DNA of 64,000 bases from Asterias amurensis (lineage: Eukaryota; Echinodermata; Asteroidea; Forcipulatida; Asteriidae), in assembly GCF_032118995.1 (NCBI RefSeq), contig NC_092662.1:4216001-4280000 (forward strand), read 5' to 3'. Below, piece after piece: positions 37,690 to 49,867 of this stretch (positions within the stretch are counted from its first letter, which is position 1; the number at the start of each line of letters is the position of its first letter). Made by a program: the position numbers and the translations under genes. The notes beneath the pieces are model-generated. The model was not told the DNA's origin and searched no databases. It was given only the letters and a program-made list of their open reading frames with translations.

Positions 37690-37760
37690 GTGGTCGATTT
37701 CACAAAGAGTTAGGACTAGGTCCTAGGAGATTTTCAAGTGTCCTAAGTTAGGACGAGTGA
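37690..37760. mobile_element. Family F fragment
   Basis: The sequence gtcgatttcacaaagagtta, followed by gtcctaagttaggacgag, matches the left end of family F. Confidence 0.4.
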
Positions 37761-37830
37761 GTGGTCCATTTTGCTTGAGCTATATATCTTCGGCGGTTTT
37801 ATTTTGATCTAATTTTTGTTAAATTTTTGG

Positions 37831-37994
37831 TGGGGAGAGCGCGAACGCAGTCCCCACTATCAGAAATTGTACTCCCGAGTTCCTAACATTAGAAGGAATC
37901 GCGGGCGTCAGTCTGGACCGGGTGTGCAATGGCCGAGCCTCTGCCAGGGGTGACCGCCTGATTGATCACGGTACACCCTGAGTCAGGTAAGTAT
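37831..37994 (-). ncRNA. U1: U1 spliceosomal snRNA gene (or recent variant)
   Basis: The minus strand starts ATACTTACCTG, the exact U1 5' end that pairs with 5' splice sites. It keeps stem I, loop II ATTGCAC (U1A site), stem III around ATTCCTTCTAATGTTAGGAA, an Sm site AATTTCTGA and the terminal stem GGGGACTGCGTTCGCGCTC. Length is about 164 nt, as expected. Just downstream, 37808-37824 reads on the minus strand ATTTAACAAAAATTAGA, close to the snRNA 3' box. Loop I is GATCAATCAG instead of the usual GATCACGAAG, which binds U1-70K, so this may be a divergent variant or a young pseudogene. Confidence 0.85.
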
Positions 37995-38241
37995 GATGAA
38001 AAACATGCAAATAGTATCCCTTCTTTCAGAGTTCCACTTTACACCCATGGTGTGTGCGTGCTTGAATGCCGCTGCCGTTAATACCCGTTTTTAGGGTTAC
38101 ACTACGCATGCGCGAAATCATTACGTATGTAGATTGTATTATTATTATTATTATTATTTATTCAGCTATTACAACAATACATGACAATACAACAAATACT
38201 TCCAGATGGGCTAGGAGAAACAAAAGCAAAATAATTACTGT

Positions 38242-38458
38242 GGCCCAATTTCATAGAGCTGCTATGCACCAAAATTTGCTTAGCAAATTTCTTCCTTCAT
38301 AAAAACAGGATTATCGACTAATTTCCATTTGTTGCATATTGCTTGTTACTGGTATTCAGCTGTTGTTTGCTTATCCAGAAAATCACGTGGAAATTTATCA
38401 AGGAAGAAATGTCATGCTTAGCAAATTTTTGTGCTTAGCAGCTCTATGAAATTGGGCA
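38242..38458. mobile_element. Fold-back element family E, complete
   Basis: Ends gcccaatttcatagagctgc and gcagctctatgaaattgggc are inverted repeats. The interior has aaatttgcttagcaaattt and ggtattcagctg. Confidence 0.8.
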
Positions 38459-38818
38459 CTGGTTGTAATACAATTGAACATGAAGCCGTCTACTTGGGCA
38501 GGTGACAGAATATTAGCAGTGGGTAGCTCCTTTTTTCCCTGACTAGATGTTTTATTTGAAAGGTAAAGATTTAAACATCTAATGATTGTGCAATAAGTTC
38601 AACAAGATTATAAAATGCCGTTTTGTCACCAATTGAGTGTAAAATCAGAGTAAATTGTGTAAGAAATAGTAATTTTCGTTTATAATATCCTATATACGAA
38701 TCGAAAAAGTTTTCACTGAACGTTTTACCTTTTTGTTCTTTTCCGAGTCTAAAACAAAGACAACCATGGTGTGATTTGTATTGCATTTTATTGATTAAAG
38801 CACAAAAGCTTACTTGGT

Positions 38819-39062
38819 GGGCCCAATTTCATAAAACATGTAGCACGAAAATTTGCATTGAGCATAATATTTCTTCCTTGTTAAAAACAGGATTACCAAT
38901 CAAATTTACATTAATTGCATATTGATTGTTACTGGTATTCAGCTGTTGTTTGCTTATCATAAAAATCACGTGGAAATTTGGTTGGTAATCCTGTTTTTAT
39001 CAAGGAAGAAATTTCATGCAAAGCAAGTATTCGTGCTTACACGTTCTATGAAATTGGGCCCT
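38819..39062. mobile_element. Fold-back element family E, complete
   Basis: Ends gggcccaatttcataa and ttctatgaaattgggccc. Internal inverted arms are aaacaggattaccaa and ttggtaatcctgttt. Confidence 0.8.
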
Positions 39063-39074
39063 GGGCAAATGGAA

Positions 39075-39490
39075 AGCTGGTTGTGGTAAATACATTGTGA
39101 GAAACGGTTCCCTCCTGAAGTAACGTAGTTTTTGAGAAAGAGGTATATTTCTCACTCATTATTGGAATAGGAAAGCACACAAACGTAATGAGAAAGTGTG
39201 ATTTTTCTAAACAATAATTATTATAATAATAAGACTTGTAATGCCCACATATCCACCCAGCTGGGTGTTCAAGAGGCGCAGTAAAAAAAACAAAAAAAAA
39301 AAACCCAGGCACAACAAAATTAGTCCTTGTTAACCTGTGACATAAGATAAGTTTTAAAAAGAGATTTGAATTTTGTGGTCATTATTCTCTTGCAACTTCG
39401 ATGACCAATTGATTTAACATTTTTCACTAAGTTGTTATTTTATGCTTGGGGTGGATAAACCAAGTGATATTACTGGTCATTGACAACTAT
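39075..39490. mobile_element. Diverged MITE family B copy with retroposon-tail insertion
   Basis: Contains attgtgagaaacggttccc on the left and caacttcgatgaccaattga on the right, as in B. Between them (about 39215-39300) lies the reversed retroposon tail seen at 1125-1236. Confidence 0.5.
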
Positions 39491-39531
39491 TTGCATGGCT
39501 CATCCTGTAAACAGCTAAAGGTCAATAAAGA

Positions 39532-39613
39532 GTCATAGTGGCCGAGTGGTTAAGGCGTTGGACTCGAAATCCAATGGGGTCTCCCCGCGCAGGTTCGAAT
39601 CCTGTCTATGACG
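39532..39613 (+). tRNA. tRNA-Ser(CGA)
   Basis: The acceptor stem GTCATAG pairs with CTATGAC, with discriminator G at 39613. The A box is TGGCCGAGTGGTTAAGG and the B box GGTTCGAATCC. The anticodon stem TTGGA/TCCAA holds CTCGAAA, with anticodon CGA at 39565-39567. A long variable arm (ggggtctcccc) fits class II serine tRNAs. TTTT at about 39618-39621 is a Pol III terminator. It lies about 570 bp before SET. Confidence 0.92.
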
Positions 39614-39714
39614 AAATGTTTTGTCAATAAACTTGGTATTGTTTTGACCCTGGCGTTTTTAGAGTATGTAGAGGGCGCTAGCGGGCGCTACACACCACAC
39701 ACACACCCTGTCTG

Positions 39715-39882
39715 TGTCCGGAAAGCAATTTTTTTCTGTAGAAATTAATTGTAATCTCCTGATTTTGTTTTAAGAATTCCCCTTTTTTTAAAAATTGATT
39801 TAGAAGCAAGAAATTTCCCCATTGAAAAGCAAGACGACAGTGGCAATTTTCACAGAAGAAAAAAATTGCATCCGGAAACCAC
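39715..39882. mobile_element. Inverted-repeat element with tccggaaa ends
   Basis: Arms gtgtccggaaagcaattttt and aaaaattgcatccggaaacc enclose gtttagaagc-type sequence also seen near 17880 and 24550. Confidence 0.45.
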
Positions 39883-40131
39883 ATAGCCTATCTCCATGTT
39901 CCAATGTAGCAATTAGACCAGCACTAGTTGGCTAAACCTCTAGTAGTAGACTAGAAAAGATTGTCCCAACTTTTTGTCACTCCCCCCCCCCCAACAAGAA
40001 ATCGCAACCCCGCCTTGCGTAGAACACATCTACACTGTACACAAAACGGGCACAGCACTTTCTTGTGTAGTGACGCCACACACAGTTCCCGCGAAACGCA
40101 AAAATCTCGGGCAAATGCCCTTTGTGACACC

Positions 40132-40142
40132 GCGCATGCGCA
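40132..40142 (+). promoter_or_regulatory. NRF-1-type palindrome in the SET promoter
   Basis: The sequence gcgcatgcgca matches the NRF-1 consensus and lies 40 bp before the SET start codon in the only locally GC-rich stretch. It probably marks a housekeeping promoter; binding is inferred. Confidence 0.6.
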
Positions 40143-40182
40143 TCAGTCCCACTGTCAACCTCGTGAAGTAAAAGTAGACAAA

Positions 40183-43100
40183 ATGTCTTCGCCACCAGCC
40201 AAAATAAGGAAAGAAGAGACGAAAAATAACGGGCAAAATGTCGCAGAAGTTGAAGGTAAGTTTGTCTAGGTATTTCTGTGATTTATACTGTGCAGTCCAG
40301 TGTGGCCTGTTGATCATTTAGGGGCCAAGAACTGTAAATATTTCACGGGGAATGCATCGTTAGCGTGGTGGCGTCCATTGTTTTCAGCATTGTGCTATAG
40401 TGTGTGTATAGTGTATGGTCAAAGCATGGCGTGCTTGTTGAATTGGCGCGTGTATTGGATTAGATACATTACTGCTATATTCGTGTATTTCCGACACTCA
40501 CAGATTTCGCCGACTGCGTTTAACTGTTTGAGGTGGACTTTGGGAATTATGAATCCACTCATCTATTAACAAAGGATCAGCAGATCTATCAGCACAACAA
40601 TTCACATATGAAACCAAGTAATTGAACGAAAAACATTGTTTTGGGAAAACTTCTTCAAATGAATTGCTTCCATTGGCCATTTTATGTTCTGGCTGGTGTA
40701 CATCGTATGCTTGGTTTATCATTAGCTTAACGTGATACCAGTGAACTTTTCTTTCAAAAATTAAAAATATAATATGAATTTGTGTTTCGGGGTTCTGAAT
40801 ATGTTGCTGGTTAATATAATAATAAGTTATCTATTTAAATTTGTAAAAATAAATTAAGCACTTTCATTTTTCAATTTGGTTGGTCATGTTGGGAGAATAA
40901 AAAAACGAGCAAAAAGAACTGAAATGTGAAAGTATGAAGACAAATGTAATTCTAAATCAGCTTTTCATTTACAAAGTTTTGAAGTTTGAGATATTTAAAA
41001 AAAATTCGGATTGTTGATTGTTGGACATGCAGGGTGCGGATTTTGTTTTTAAATAGGGCAAGTGAAATAGTCAAATACTGGCAATAACAGAAATAACTTG
41101 TTCAGATTTGAGACATTCCGTGTGCTTCATCAAATCATGTTGTCATAAACCCACCAAATGATCAAGTGTAATTAAGCAGGAATTATTAAAATCCATGCAG
41201 TTTGAGGAGCTGCCAACTGAGGGTGCTGTTCAAGATGATGAACTCGGGCTCCATCTTTGAGAGGGCAAGGCCACTTCATTTCGCAAAGGGCACTTCCTTT
41301 GAAAATCTTAAAAAACCATAATGGGAAACTTTTGAAGGTGCACCAAGACCAGGGAAATGCAGCTTCTAGTCTCTGTGTTATTCCAGGACCAGTATTTGAT
41401 GGGCACTTAGAAAAGAACTTATCACTGCTTTCCTTTACTTTACTAAGCTCTTATTTCTTTTACAAACCCCAAACCAAAAACCACTTTTTGCACTGGATTG
41501 CCTTTTAATATGTGATTGTTGCTATTTTTAAGATGTACTTTGACCCTTTCAGCTTATGCTGCTGGTCATTTTGTTGTCTAAATAACAATAAATAAAAATA
41601 TACAAAAATAATATTCTTTCTTTTTTCGCACTTTGTCTTCAGAAACAGATATTAACCAGGAGGCAGTGGAGGCCATTGACAATGTGCAGAACAAGATCGA
41701 CGCATTGAATGAGCAAGCCAGTGAAGAGATTTTACATGTGGAACAGAAGTACAACAAATTGAGGAAGCCCTACTTTGAGGAGCGGGCGAAGATGATTGAG
41801 AAGATTCCTCACTTCTGGGTCACAACTGTATCCTTTGGACAAATTCAGTCGGGGTCACTCAGAAAGAACAATAATAATAATAATTGTTTTTTTCCCCCTT
41901 AAAGCCTCCGAAAATAAAAGACTTCAGCTAAAGCCTTTTATAATGCATCTGAAAGTGCACTAAGTAAATGCAACAAGTGTGTTTTTTAATCTTTCAATAT
42001 TCTCTTGCAAATTTGAAGATCAATTGAGCCAACATTTTTTAACAGGTTTGTTATTTTGAACTTACGTTGAGCATCTTTTGTTTCAGCTTTCAAAAACATG
42101 CGGTGAATGTGTTCACAGAACACAGATAGATAGTCCAGTGCCATGTGCCCTATCATCTGTAGTGGTTTTCAATGGGCTTGAGTTCTTTAAGGTGTGAGGG
42201 TTAATAAAGATTTCTGACAGGTGTTGTTCCTTGACTTCCTGGAACAGTTCTTACACCATCCCCAAGTGTCAATGTTATTAGACGAACAAGACGAAGAAGC
42301 CCTGCAGTACCTGACCAAAGTGGAAGTACAGGAGTTTGAGGACATCAAGTCGGGCTACAAAATATTATTTGTGAGTCAGCCGGAAGAAATAACAAGTTAT
42401 TTATGCTGTACCTATGGTGCTTATGCTGTACCTTAGTACTTATGCTGTACCCGCAGTATTTGTGCTGTATCCATGTTACTTATGCTGTACCCATGTTACT
42501 TATGTTGTACCCTAGTACTTATGCTGTACCCTTGTACTTGTGCTGTACCCTAGTACTTATGCTGTATCCGCAGTATTTGTGCTGTATCCATGTTACTTAT
42601 GCTGTATCCATGTTACTTATGCTGTACCCTAGTACTTATGCTGTACCCTAGTACTTGTGCTGTACCCTAGTACTTATGCTGTATCCGCAGTATTTGTGCT
42701 GTATCCATGTTACTTATGCTGTACCCATGGTACTTATGCTGTACCCTAGTACTTATGCTGTACCCTAGTACTTATGCTGTACCCTAGTACTTATGCTGTA
42801 TCCGCAGTATTTGTGCTGTATCCGCAGTATTTGTGCTGTATCCATGTTACTTATGCTGTACCCATGGTACTTATGCTGTACCCTAGTACTTATGCTGTAC
42901 CCTAGTACTTATGCTGTACCAGCAGTATTTGTGCTGTATTCATGTTACTTATGCTGTACCCATGGTACTTATGCTGTACTTATACAGTTAGCGCTTTACT
43001 CATTTTAGTGTAAATTTTAGGTTCATGTACATAGTTATGTTGGTGAAGGATACTTTCAAAGTGTCACAGCACATATCGATTAGTTTTGAAACTTTGTTTT

Positions 43101-45961
43101 GTTCTCTTGCAGCATTTCAAACCAAACAATCCCTATTTTGAAAACGAAGTTATCCACAAGGAATTCCACCTCAACGATTCCGGAGACCCTTCGTCAAAGT
43201 CGTCAGCCATCAAGTGGAAGCCAGGAATGGTAAGCCCCCCCCCCCCCACTGCTGGTTAAATTTTTCAATCAAGATTGGTTAGTTAACTCTTTTGACCCAA
43301 ATTGGTTCCTCGGACCTAAGCTGTATTGTTGGCTATAGCTAGATCGCTGTGCCACCGTGGGTTGAAGTATAGGGCGTCCTTAGCAACAACCCTAGCAACC
43401 GTTGTAGCCGCAGCTGTAACTGCGAATACAAATAGGGCCATTATACACAACTTGTGCTGTTGAATTGTAAACAAATTGTTGGTTGGCTCTCTGGAAATGG
43501 TGTTAAACACAGAAATTTGCTCAGTTCCAACACTTCATGTTTTTGTTGTTGTAATGCATAGGACTTGACTAAAAGGAACACGGCCATGCAGCAGAAGGGT
43601 GTACCACAAAAGAGGCCACACACAGACAGCGAGAGTTTCTTCTGTTGGTTCAACGATCACACGGACGCAGGAGCCGATGAACTCGGCGAGGTCATCAAGG
43701 ACGACATCTGGCCGAACCCTCTCCAGTATTTCCTTGTGAGTAGCTGTTTATCGTTGTTTGTGTGAAAACAAATGGTAGCGTTAGGTGGTTGATGGCCATG
43801 ATGTTTGCATCTGACCAGAATTGTCCCGGTGGTATCAAACCAATAAAATGGTTACAGATATTGGATGCGCATTGTCATGTATCCCTTAAAATAGGGGAGG
43901 GGGGGGGGGGGTCTTGGAGTATTTTGAGGGGGTTGGTGGGTTGCATTATATGAGTAATGTAGTGGGGGGGGGGAAGGGGCTACATGTAAGTTGCTATATT
44001 CAAGTATTGTGGGGAAAGGGGAGTAGGTTGCATCATTTGAGTATTCAAACAAAACAAAAATTTGAGTGGTAATCATTTGACTACTTTGGTGAGGTTTGTC
44101 GAGTTAGTTCTGAAAAGTATCCAGAACCAACACAACTCAAAAAAAGGATTTTCGCATGGGTGTAACTGGAAACCTTGGGCAGTTGTGCTTCCACCATGCA
44201 TAATTTCAAATCCTACTATAGACTTCTTATTTGTTAAAACTTTCAAAGCAATTTTTGATTCTGATGATATTCTTGTCGACATCTCAGATTCCCGACGGTA
44301 AGGAAGAGGGTGATGAGGATAGTGACGGTGCTGATCTTGACGACATCGCTGAGTACGATGAGGACGACGATGAAGATGATGATGAAGATGATGATGATGA
44401 GGGAGACGAGGAAGGACTTGAAGATTTCGAGGGCGATGTAAGATGATATTTTCTCTTTGCTTAAGAAGACGATTCATTTGAATTTGTAGCAGGTTTGAGT
44501 GTGGACAGCGCACTCTGTGCTACGACATAAGACATTTTTACAAGGGACAAGCCGTATTAAAACCCACACTGATGCCATCAGAACTGGAGTTTAATAATGA
44601 GTTTGACTGCTCGGCCGGACTCACAAATTCTCTATAGCAGTACCCTTTACCAAGGGAAAAGCTGCCCTGCCCTTAAGCCTTATTAAAGGCAAGCATGTAG
44701 TATCCGTCCTAGTTGCCATTGATTTGTACTTATGCGTGAGTGTGTATAGCTGCTTCTCCCCTGCTTTATTTACATACTTTTGGTCTTAACTTTTGTTAAA
44801 GTCTTAAATTTTAAAGTGTCCAGATATCCTATTACTTCTTGGTTCTTTGAAATATTGTTTTCAAAGCTTTGCGCGCTTAGAAAAAAAATACGCGCTGTTA
44901 CACAGCTATGAATTGCATGTTCCGCGTGATAATCTTGTGCGCCGACACGCGGAAGCCAGCCGGTTATAAACACTGGTCATTATCAACCGTTTAAACACCC
45001 CCACATGACACGCTCCCCGCCAATAGGAGTAGAGAAACTGTTGAGGGTATTTATGAATTAACTATAATGCATGGTAAATCAGGGTTTGCCAGTACCACTT
45101 GACAGTCGGCTTTTTCACTAGTCGGTATATCATATTTATTAGGGATTAATGTCAATACTTAGAAACTTTCCTAATTGGAGACATTCTGGGACGATAGATG
45201 GCAGCAGACTTACCAGGTAAAACCATTGTTCTCATAACTATGCGCATGCTCAGAACTACGTCAACAATGGAAATTTACCCGGTGAGTCTGCTGCCACCTA
45301 GCGTTGGAAAGTCTCCCATTAGCGCTTTATAACTATTTAAATTATTAATTAATACTGACCTAGCCAGCCAGACCACTTAGAGAGATTTTTTCCTGATCCT
45401 TGGTTGTTTTACCTAGAATCTATTTTGCCAACACACCACTGTAAATACATGTAAAATATTGGCAATAAAGACCGAACAGACGCTACTCAAGCGAATTCAG
45501 TTCAAAGTTCTTCTCCTTGTTTACAAAGCAATACATGGCCTCGCTTCAATATGCATCAGTAGTCTCATCTCACAAAAGTTGCCTTCTTCATCCATGAGCC
45601 TTCGATCAACATCCATCTTCAACTTTCCAAATGGCCCACGCACGAATACCGCTATGGACATAGAGCATTCTCAGTAGCTTGAGCAAACTGCTGGAACAAG
45701 CTCCCTCTTCATATCTGTGACTCATCCTCAATCAGTTCATTCAAGTCTCAGTTAAAAGCACATCTTTTCAGACACAGCGCTATACCAATGTTATTTATTA
45801 TTATTATTATTAGTCATTGGACTATTATTAACCCAATAAACCCTGAGAGATGAGATGTTGATTGTTGACGGAAAGTCTTGATTTGTCTCCTCCTCATGCA
45901 GGGTGATGAAGATGATGTACCTGAAGATGAAGATGATGATGACGATGAGGCAGATGCTTAA
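40183..45961 (+). CDS. SET: SET / TAF-I histone chaperone (NAP family), 7 exons
   Basis: Exons 40183-40255, 41643-41827, 42248-42370, 43113-43229, 43562-43735, 44288-44437 and 45902-45961 have AG/GT borders and join in frame to 293 residues. The protein follows human SET closely: [20 protein letters not shown] in the dimerisation helix, [59 protein letters not shown], then an Asp/Glu-rich tail from about residue 230. SET binds core histones, blocks histone acetylation and inhibits PP2A in vertebrates, acting mainly in the nucleus. The start is a Met in aaaATGt context below an NRF-1-like site. Introns hold a minisatellite, a G-rich repeat, a MITE and a LINE fragment. SCFD2 lies tail to tail downstream. 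Confidence 0.97.
42396..42985 (+). repeat. Minisatellite, 19-20 bp unit
   Basis: About 30 copies of tacttatgctgtaccctag, with variants catgttacttatgctg and cgcagtatttgtgctgtat, arranged in a higher-order pattern. It lies in SET intron 3, starting 25 bp after exon 3. Apparent open frames here are artefacts of the periodicity. Confidence 0.95.
43880..44050 (+). repeat. G-run-rich imperfect tandem repeat
   Basis: Three loose units with gttgcat-tgagtatt and long G runs (up to 12 Gs near 43900, 10 near 43965). It lies in SET intron 5. The G runs could form quadruplexes on the transcript strand. Confidence 0.6.
45177..45317. mobile_element. Fold-back MITE, cagcagactta type
   Basis: Arms ggagacattctggg, ggcagcagacttaccaggta and tttacccggtgagtctgctg, gaaagtctccc are inverted. 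A fragment recurs at 49868-49905. It lies in SET intron 6. Confidence 0.65.
45465..45812 (+). mobile_element. 5'-truncated LINE 3' end with (ATT)n tail
   Basis: Translated pieces [20 protein letters not shown] and [11 protein letters not shown] are the conserved C-terminal end of reverse transcriptase ORFs of the CR1/L2/Rex1 group. At least one internal stop breaks the frame. It ends in (TTA)n, as those clades do. It lies in SET intron 6, in sense orientation. Confidence 0.75.
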
Positions 45962-46999
45962 AGTTTGTGTTCTCCCTGTCTCTTTATTTTTTACAACCTG
46001 GCAATGTTGGACATCAAGATTAGCATCGTCACCAAACCCCAACTCCCCATCCTCCATCTATAAACCAGCATTTTTGCCTTCTCTCAATACAAGACGACAG
46101 AAACTTCTTAAGAAAGTTACCATTATTCAGAGTTTTTGTGTGCTGGCACCAACAATGGTTTGGGGAGCAGATTTGGGGTTCAACATTTTTGTACGTCGAC
46201 TCTGATTTTTTTCTCTCGTTTTCTTCCGCTGTGAGTTCACAATGTCTCGGTGACCTTTCAGTGACCTCTTGATTGCCTGAATTAGCGTCAGTGTAATTCA
46301 AAAATTAAAACTAAAACCAAAAAACACTTGAACAACAACTGCACTTTTTTTAAAGAGACCCCAAAGGATTTGATGTGTTTTTGTTTGTTTGTAGCCGAAG
46401 GCTGCCATGGTAACAGTTTATTTTTTCTCTAGACTATTATTATTCCTTATGTTGATATGAAATCCAGAAATTTAATCCGACGGACTGTGAGTATTTTCTT
46501 TTGCTTATGTAGTGTGAAATTTAGGCATAATATTTATACCATTTTTTTAGGAGGCATTAGCAGAAACATTCCACAGAGCTATAATGTAGGAAAGATAGGG
46601 AGCTTGAATTACTTTGCAGCAATATCGTGCGGTGGATATTTTGTGGTTACAAACTTCTCAAACTGATCTAGGATTTACGTCGGAGATGAGTGGATGAATT
46701 TGTTTTCAAAATATTATAAAGTTTACTCCTAATGTTGAGTCCCTTGACTTCTCTAGACCCCAAATACTTATTTGTTGACTTGAAGCCCCACTTCAATCAT
46801 AGCCTTTGAATTTTTTAAACTCACTGCTTTGACTCCTGTATAGACTTTGACCTGTTTAAATAGTCTCAATTTCTCTTGGACTGTAAACAGCGCCCTCATG
46901 TGGTCGTGCACAGGAAGGGAAGCTACAAGATTAATGACCGCTCCGAGAATTTTCTTAAAATTATATTAAAATCTTTGGGGTCTGCTGTAGTGGAATAAA
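45962..46999 (+). terminator. SET 3' untranslated region and poly(A) signal
   Basis: AATAAA at 46994-46999 is the first strong signal after the SET stop codon at 45961. It implies a 3' UTR of about 1 kb; no intervening gene is seen. Confidence 0.5.
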
Positions 47000-48579
47000 C
47001 TGTATGGCTATTTTTTGTCCTGTTTTGTTTTTTAAGTTGAATTTTCGATTATATTTTCTTGTATTTTACTTTCCAAGTGTCCGGGGATTCTTTGATGCCT
47101 TGTTGTTGCGAACCGAGGAATGTGAAATGTGTTTGTGTCCTATTGTTTTATACATTGTAAAAGGAGATTGTTTATAGTTTCTCCACAGTAGTGTGATTTT
47201 TTGTAATTCGTGAAGAGAAAAAAAAAAATTAAAAACCAGGGACAATAAATTTTCGAATTAATTAATGATTTCTTTTTCGGTGATCCTACAGTTTGAATAA
47301 ATACTCTTTTAGATGGATCAGGGTGTACTATCATGGAGCTTTGCTGGTAGTTGAGTTGCTATGATCCTCGTAAAGTTAAAAATCACTTTCACGAAAACAC
47401 CTCAGAGGTATGTAATTGCCATTGTATACAGACGTCCACTTACAACATGGTGGTTATGTGAGCCGGGGTAGATTTCTATATCGAGTTAGGACGAGTTACT
47501 CATCCTAACTTGGGATAGGACTAGCTTAACGTTTTTAGTAACTCTTAATGAAATTGACCTCTGGTGCCGTGACCTGTGTTATCACCGCGGCAGTGCCGTT
47601 CTCGATGGTAACAAAATGCCTACCGGCCAGTGTCGCATTGTTTTGTTAGCCCTCTGGTTCTAGTTTATAACTCTATGCCAAACAGTAATACATGTATTCA
47701 AACATAGATCTGTATATTTGATGCAAGAATAACCTTCCCATCCCCAAAACAAATATTGGCTAAAATTTTTGTGAGGAGATAAAATAGATACTGAGCTAAA
47801 GGTTCACCATTTCCCCCTTCAACATCGACATGATGGCAAAATAATGCATTGACCCTTTTTTTGTATTGAGGATTAAATTAATTCATTGTACCCTGAACAT
47901 CCATTTGAGTGGTTTAATGTGAAATCAAAGAGAAAATCATCTTTTCTAAATGCATATTCTGTCATTCATGACCAATATCTTAGTTGAAAACTCACGGCTG
48001 TTATCACTAAACAACTGAGGGAGATGCGATCATATTGCATGGAGCAAATTGTGTGTATAAGTGTGCAAGACACGACCTTTTGACTAAACATGACGACTTA
48101 ATTTTTGTAAGAGACTTCACCATTTGGTAGTACATGTAATTGCTATAGACAATAAATTTGATGTTATTGGTTACAGTTGGATTCTCAATTCAGCATTAGT
48201 TTGGCAAGATTCTTATTTGGGCAAGGCTTAACATCAAGATTTTCAAAAGGGGTTCAAGTATAACCAATTAAGAATTTCAAATGTCATGCATTCTAAAAAG
48301 CAGAAACATTTTTTAAGCCTTTTGTTTCATCCCCGATATAACGGGAAAATGTGTGTCACTTTGCTTGTCTACCTCCACATTTGTTTAAAAATTGCTGATT
48401 GCTGGTTGTTGTTTTTCAATGAAGGTTATGTTTTTCCCCCAATGTTTCAGTCGTCAGTATATTACAATGGGTTGATGACTGAACCTCATTAGACTTTTGA
48501 ATAAAAAAAAAACTGTCTGTAAATATGCTGACTTGAATGTATGTTTTATTCATGATATTAATTTTTGTTTGTACTCGTA

Positions 48580-48765
48580 ATACACAGATATGTGTTAGCG
48601 CTGTATACTTGGTACTTTCCCGAGCTCTGTTGAAAAAAAATCACAGGCATATTACTTGGGTGGGATTCAAAACCAAGACCATTGCAATTCTAGGGCAGTG
48701 TCTTACCAACTACCACTGAGATTGCCCTGTAGCTAGAGGTAGTTCGAATCCTATGTTTTTGCAGC
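48580..48765 (-). mobile_element. tRNA-headed SINE-e copy
   Basis: The minus strand reads ctcagtggtagttggtaaga (A box) and ggttttgaatccc (B box). The plus strand begins acacagatatgtgttagcgc, shared with the partial copy at 48825-48900. Confidence 0.6.
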
Positions 48766-49501
48766 GGGTACTGCAACTATTTAATAGACGTTCAGTTTGC
48801 ATCAGGGATATTGAGTATCAATGGGGGTTGTACCCATACATATATACAGATGTGTTTTAGCACTGTATACTGTATATTCGAATATTTCCCTGAAATACAA
48901 TAATTATATACATTGTATTTTTGAGATGCTAAATTCCAACAGTGAAATCAAACCAAATTAAGACGATTCATTTATCTGGAATCATATCCCAATATATATT
49001 TATTTACACATCTAGTTGATACGATGCAGAGATAAACAGATGAAACAGTAATTGATTGGTAAAGAATTTACAAATTCTTGAAGGATTAAAATACTAGGGG
49101 TACCAAAACCTCTGAAATCTTTACTTTTTAATAATTGTTCAGGATTCACAAAAACTTTGAGTAAATTACTGTAATAAATTTTAGGAGTGATTACCACATG
49201 TATACCTTTCCTTAAAAAAGCCCCCCCGAAACCAAATTATGTCTTTGTCCTTGCTCCCCCCCTTCCAATGAAAATGTCTGGTTATGGTTACGCCCACAGA
49301 CATAAGGTTCTTTATGTCTGTGGTTACGCCACTGTCTAGAGCATACATGCTCAAGAAGTGATGAGACCACCTCATTCGGTTAAAGGGTTTAGTTGATACC
49401 TTTTGTAGATTAAGTTTATTAATCATGACATGAATCACGACTCACTGTGAATGAAGATGTATGTAATATAATTTACCAGTTTGTAATAACATATGTCTCC
49501 C

Positions 49502-49673
49502 GAGACGACAGTTATTTCTGTGACGTTGTTTTACTCATCTCTCAAAAAACTACAGCATCTCAGCTAGTAATATTTTAAGGGAAGCTTTCTATCTTCAAAC
49601 AGTGCGAGTTTAATGTAAACCTGTGGAAGTTGGGTTTTGTGTCGTCAGACAAAAAGTACCCAAACCCTTAATT
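49502..49673. mobile_element. MITE family D right half
   Basis: The sequence ttttactcatctctcaaaaa, cagctagtaatattttaag and gtacccaaaccctTAA match the right half of family D. Confidence 0.65.
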
Positions 49674-49867
49674 CACAGCGCTGATTAAGATGTTCGTTTC
49701 TGACGATGGTGTGCGTTTCAATGTCACGTCGTCCCTGGCTGTAAATTGTTTTGACACAGTAGCAAGTTCAAGACGTCTGTTGGTTTCAAGACACATGTGC
49801 TTCCCACGACAACCTGTTCAAAATGTGGACACGGAGATTGAAAAATAAAAGGGTAACTATCACAGTC

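Noticed and set aside
38009-38016. Octamer atgcaaat next to U1 as a distal element
   Set aside because: It lies only about 15 bp from the U1 5' end, not at the distance where snRNA enhancers occur; likely chance.
42403-43008. Long open frames full of Leu-Cys-Tyr
   Set aside because: They are translations of the 19-20 bp minisatellite in a SET intron.
49012-49197. Minus-strand frame starting VVITPK as the last SCFD2 exon
   Set aside because: Only the first residues resemble the expected VIVLST; the rest does not, and the acceptor is weak.
49790-49860. Minus-strand TVIVTLLFF stretch as the last SCFD2 exon
   Set aside because: Has a plausible acceptor but departs from the family after three residues.
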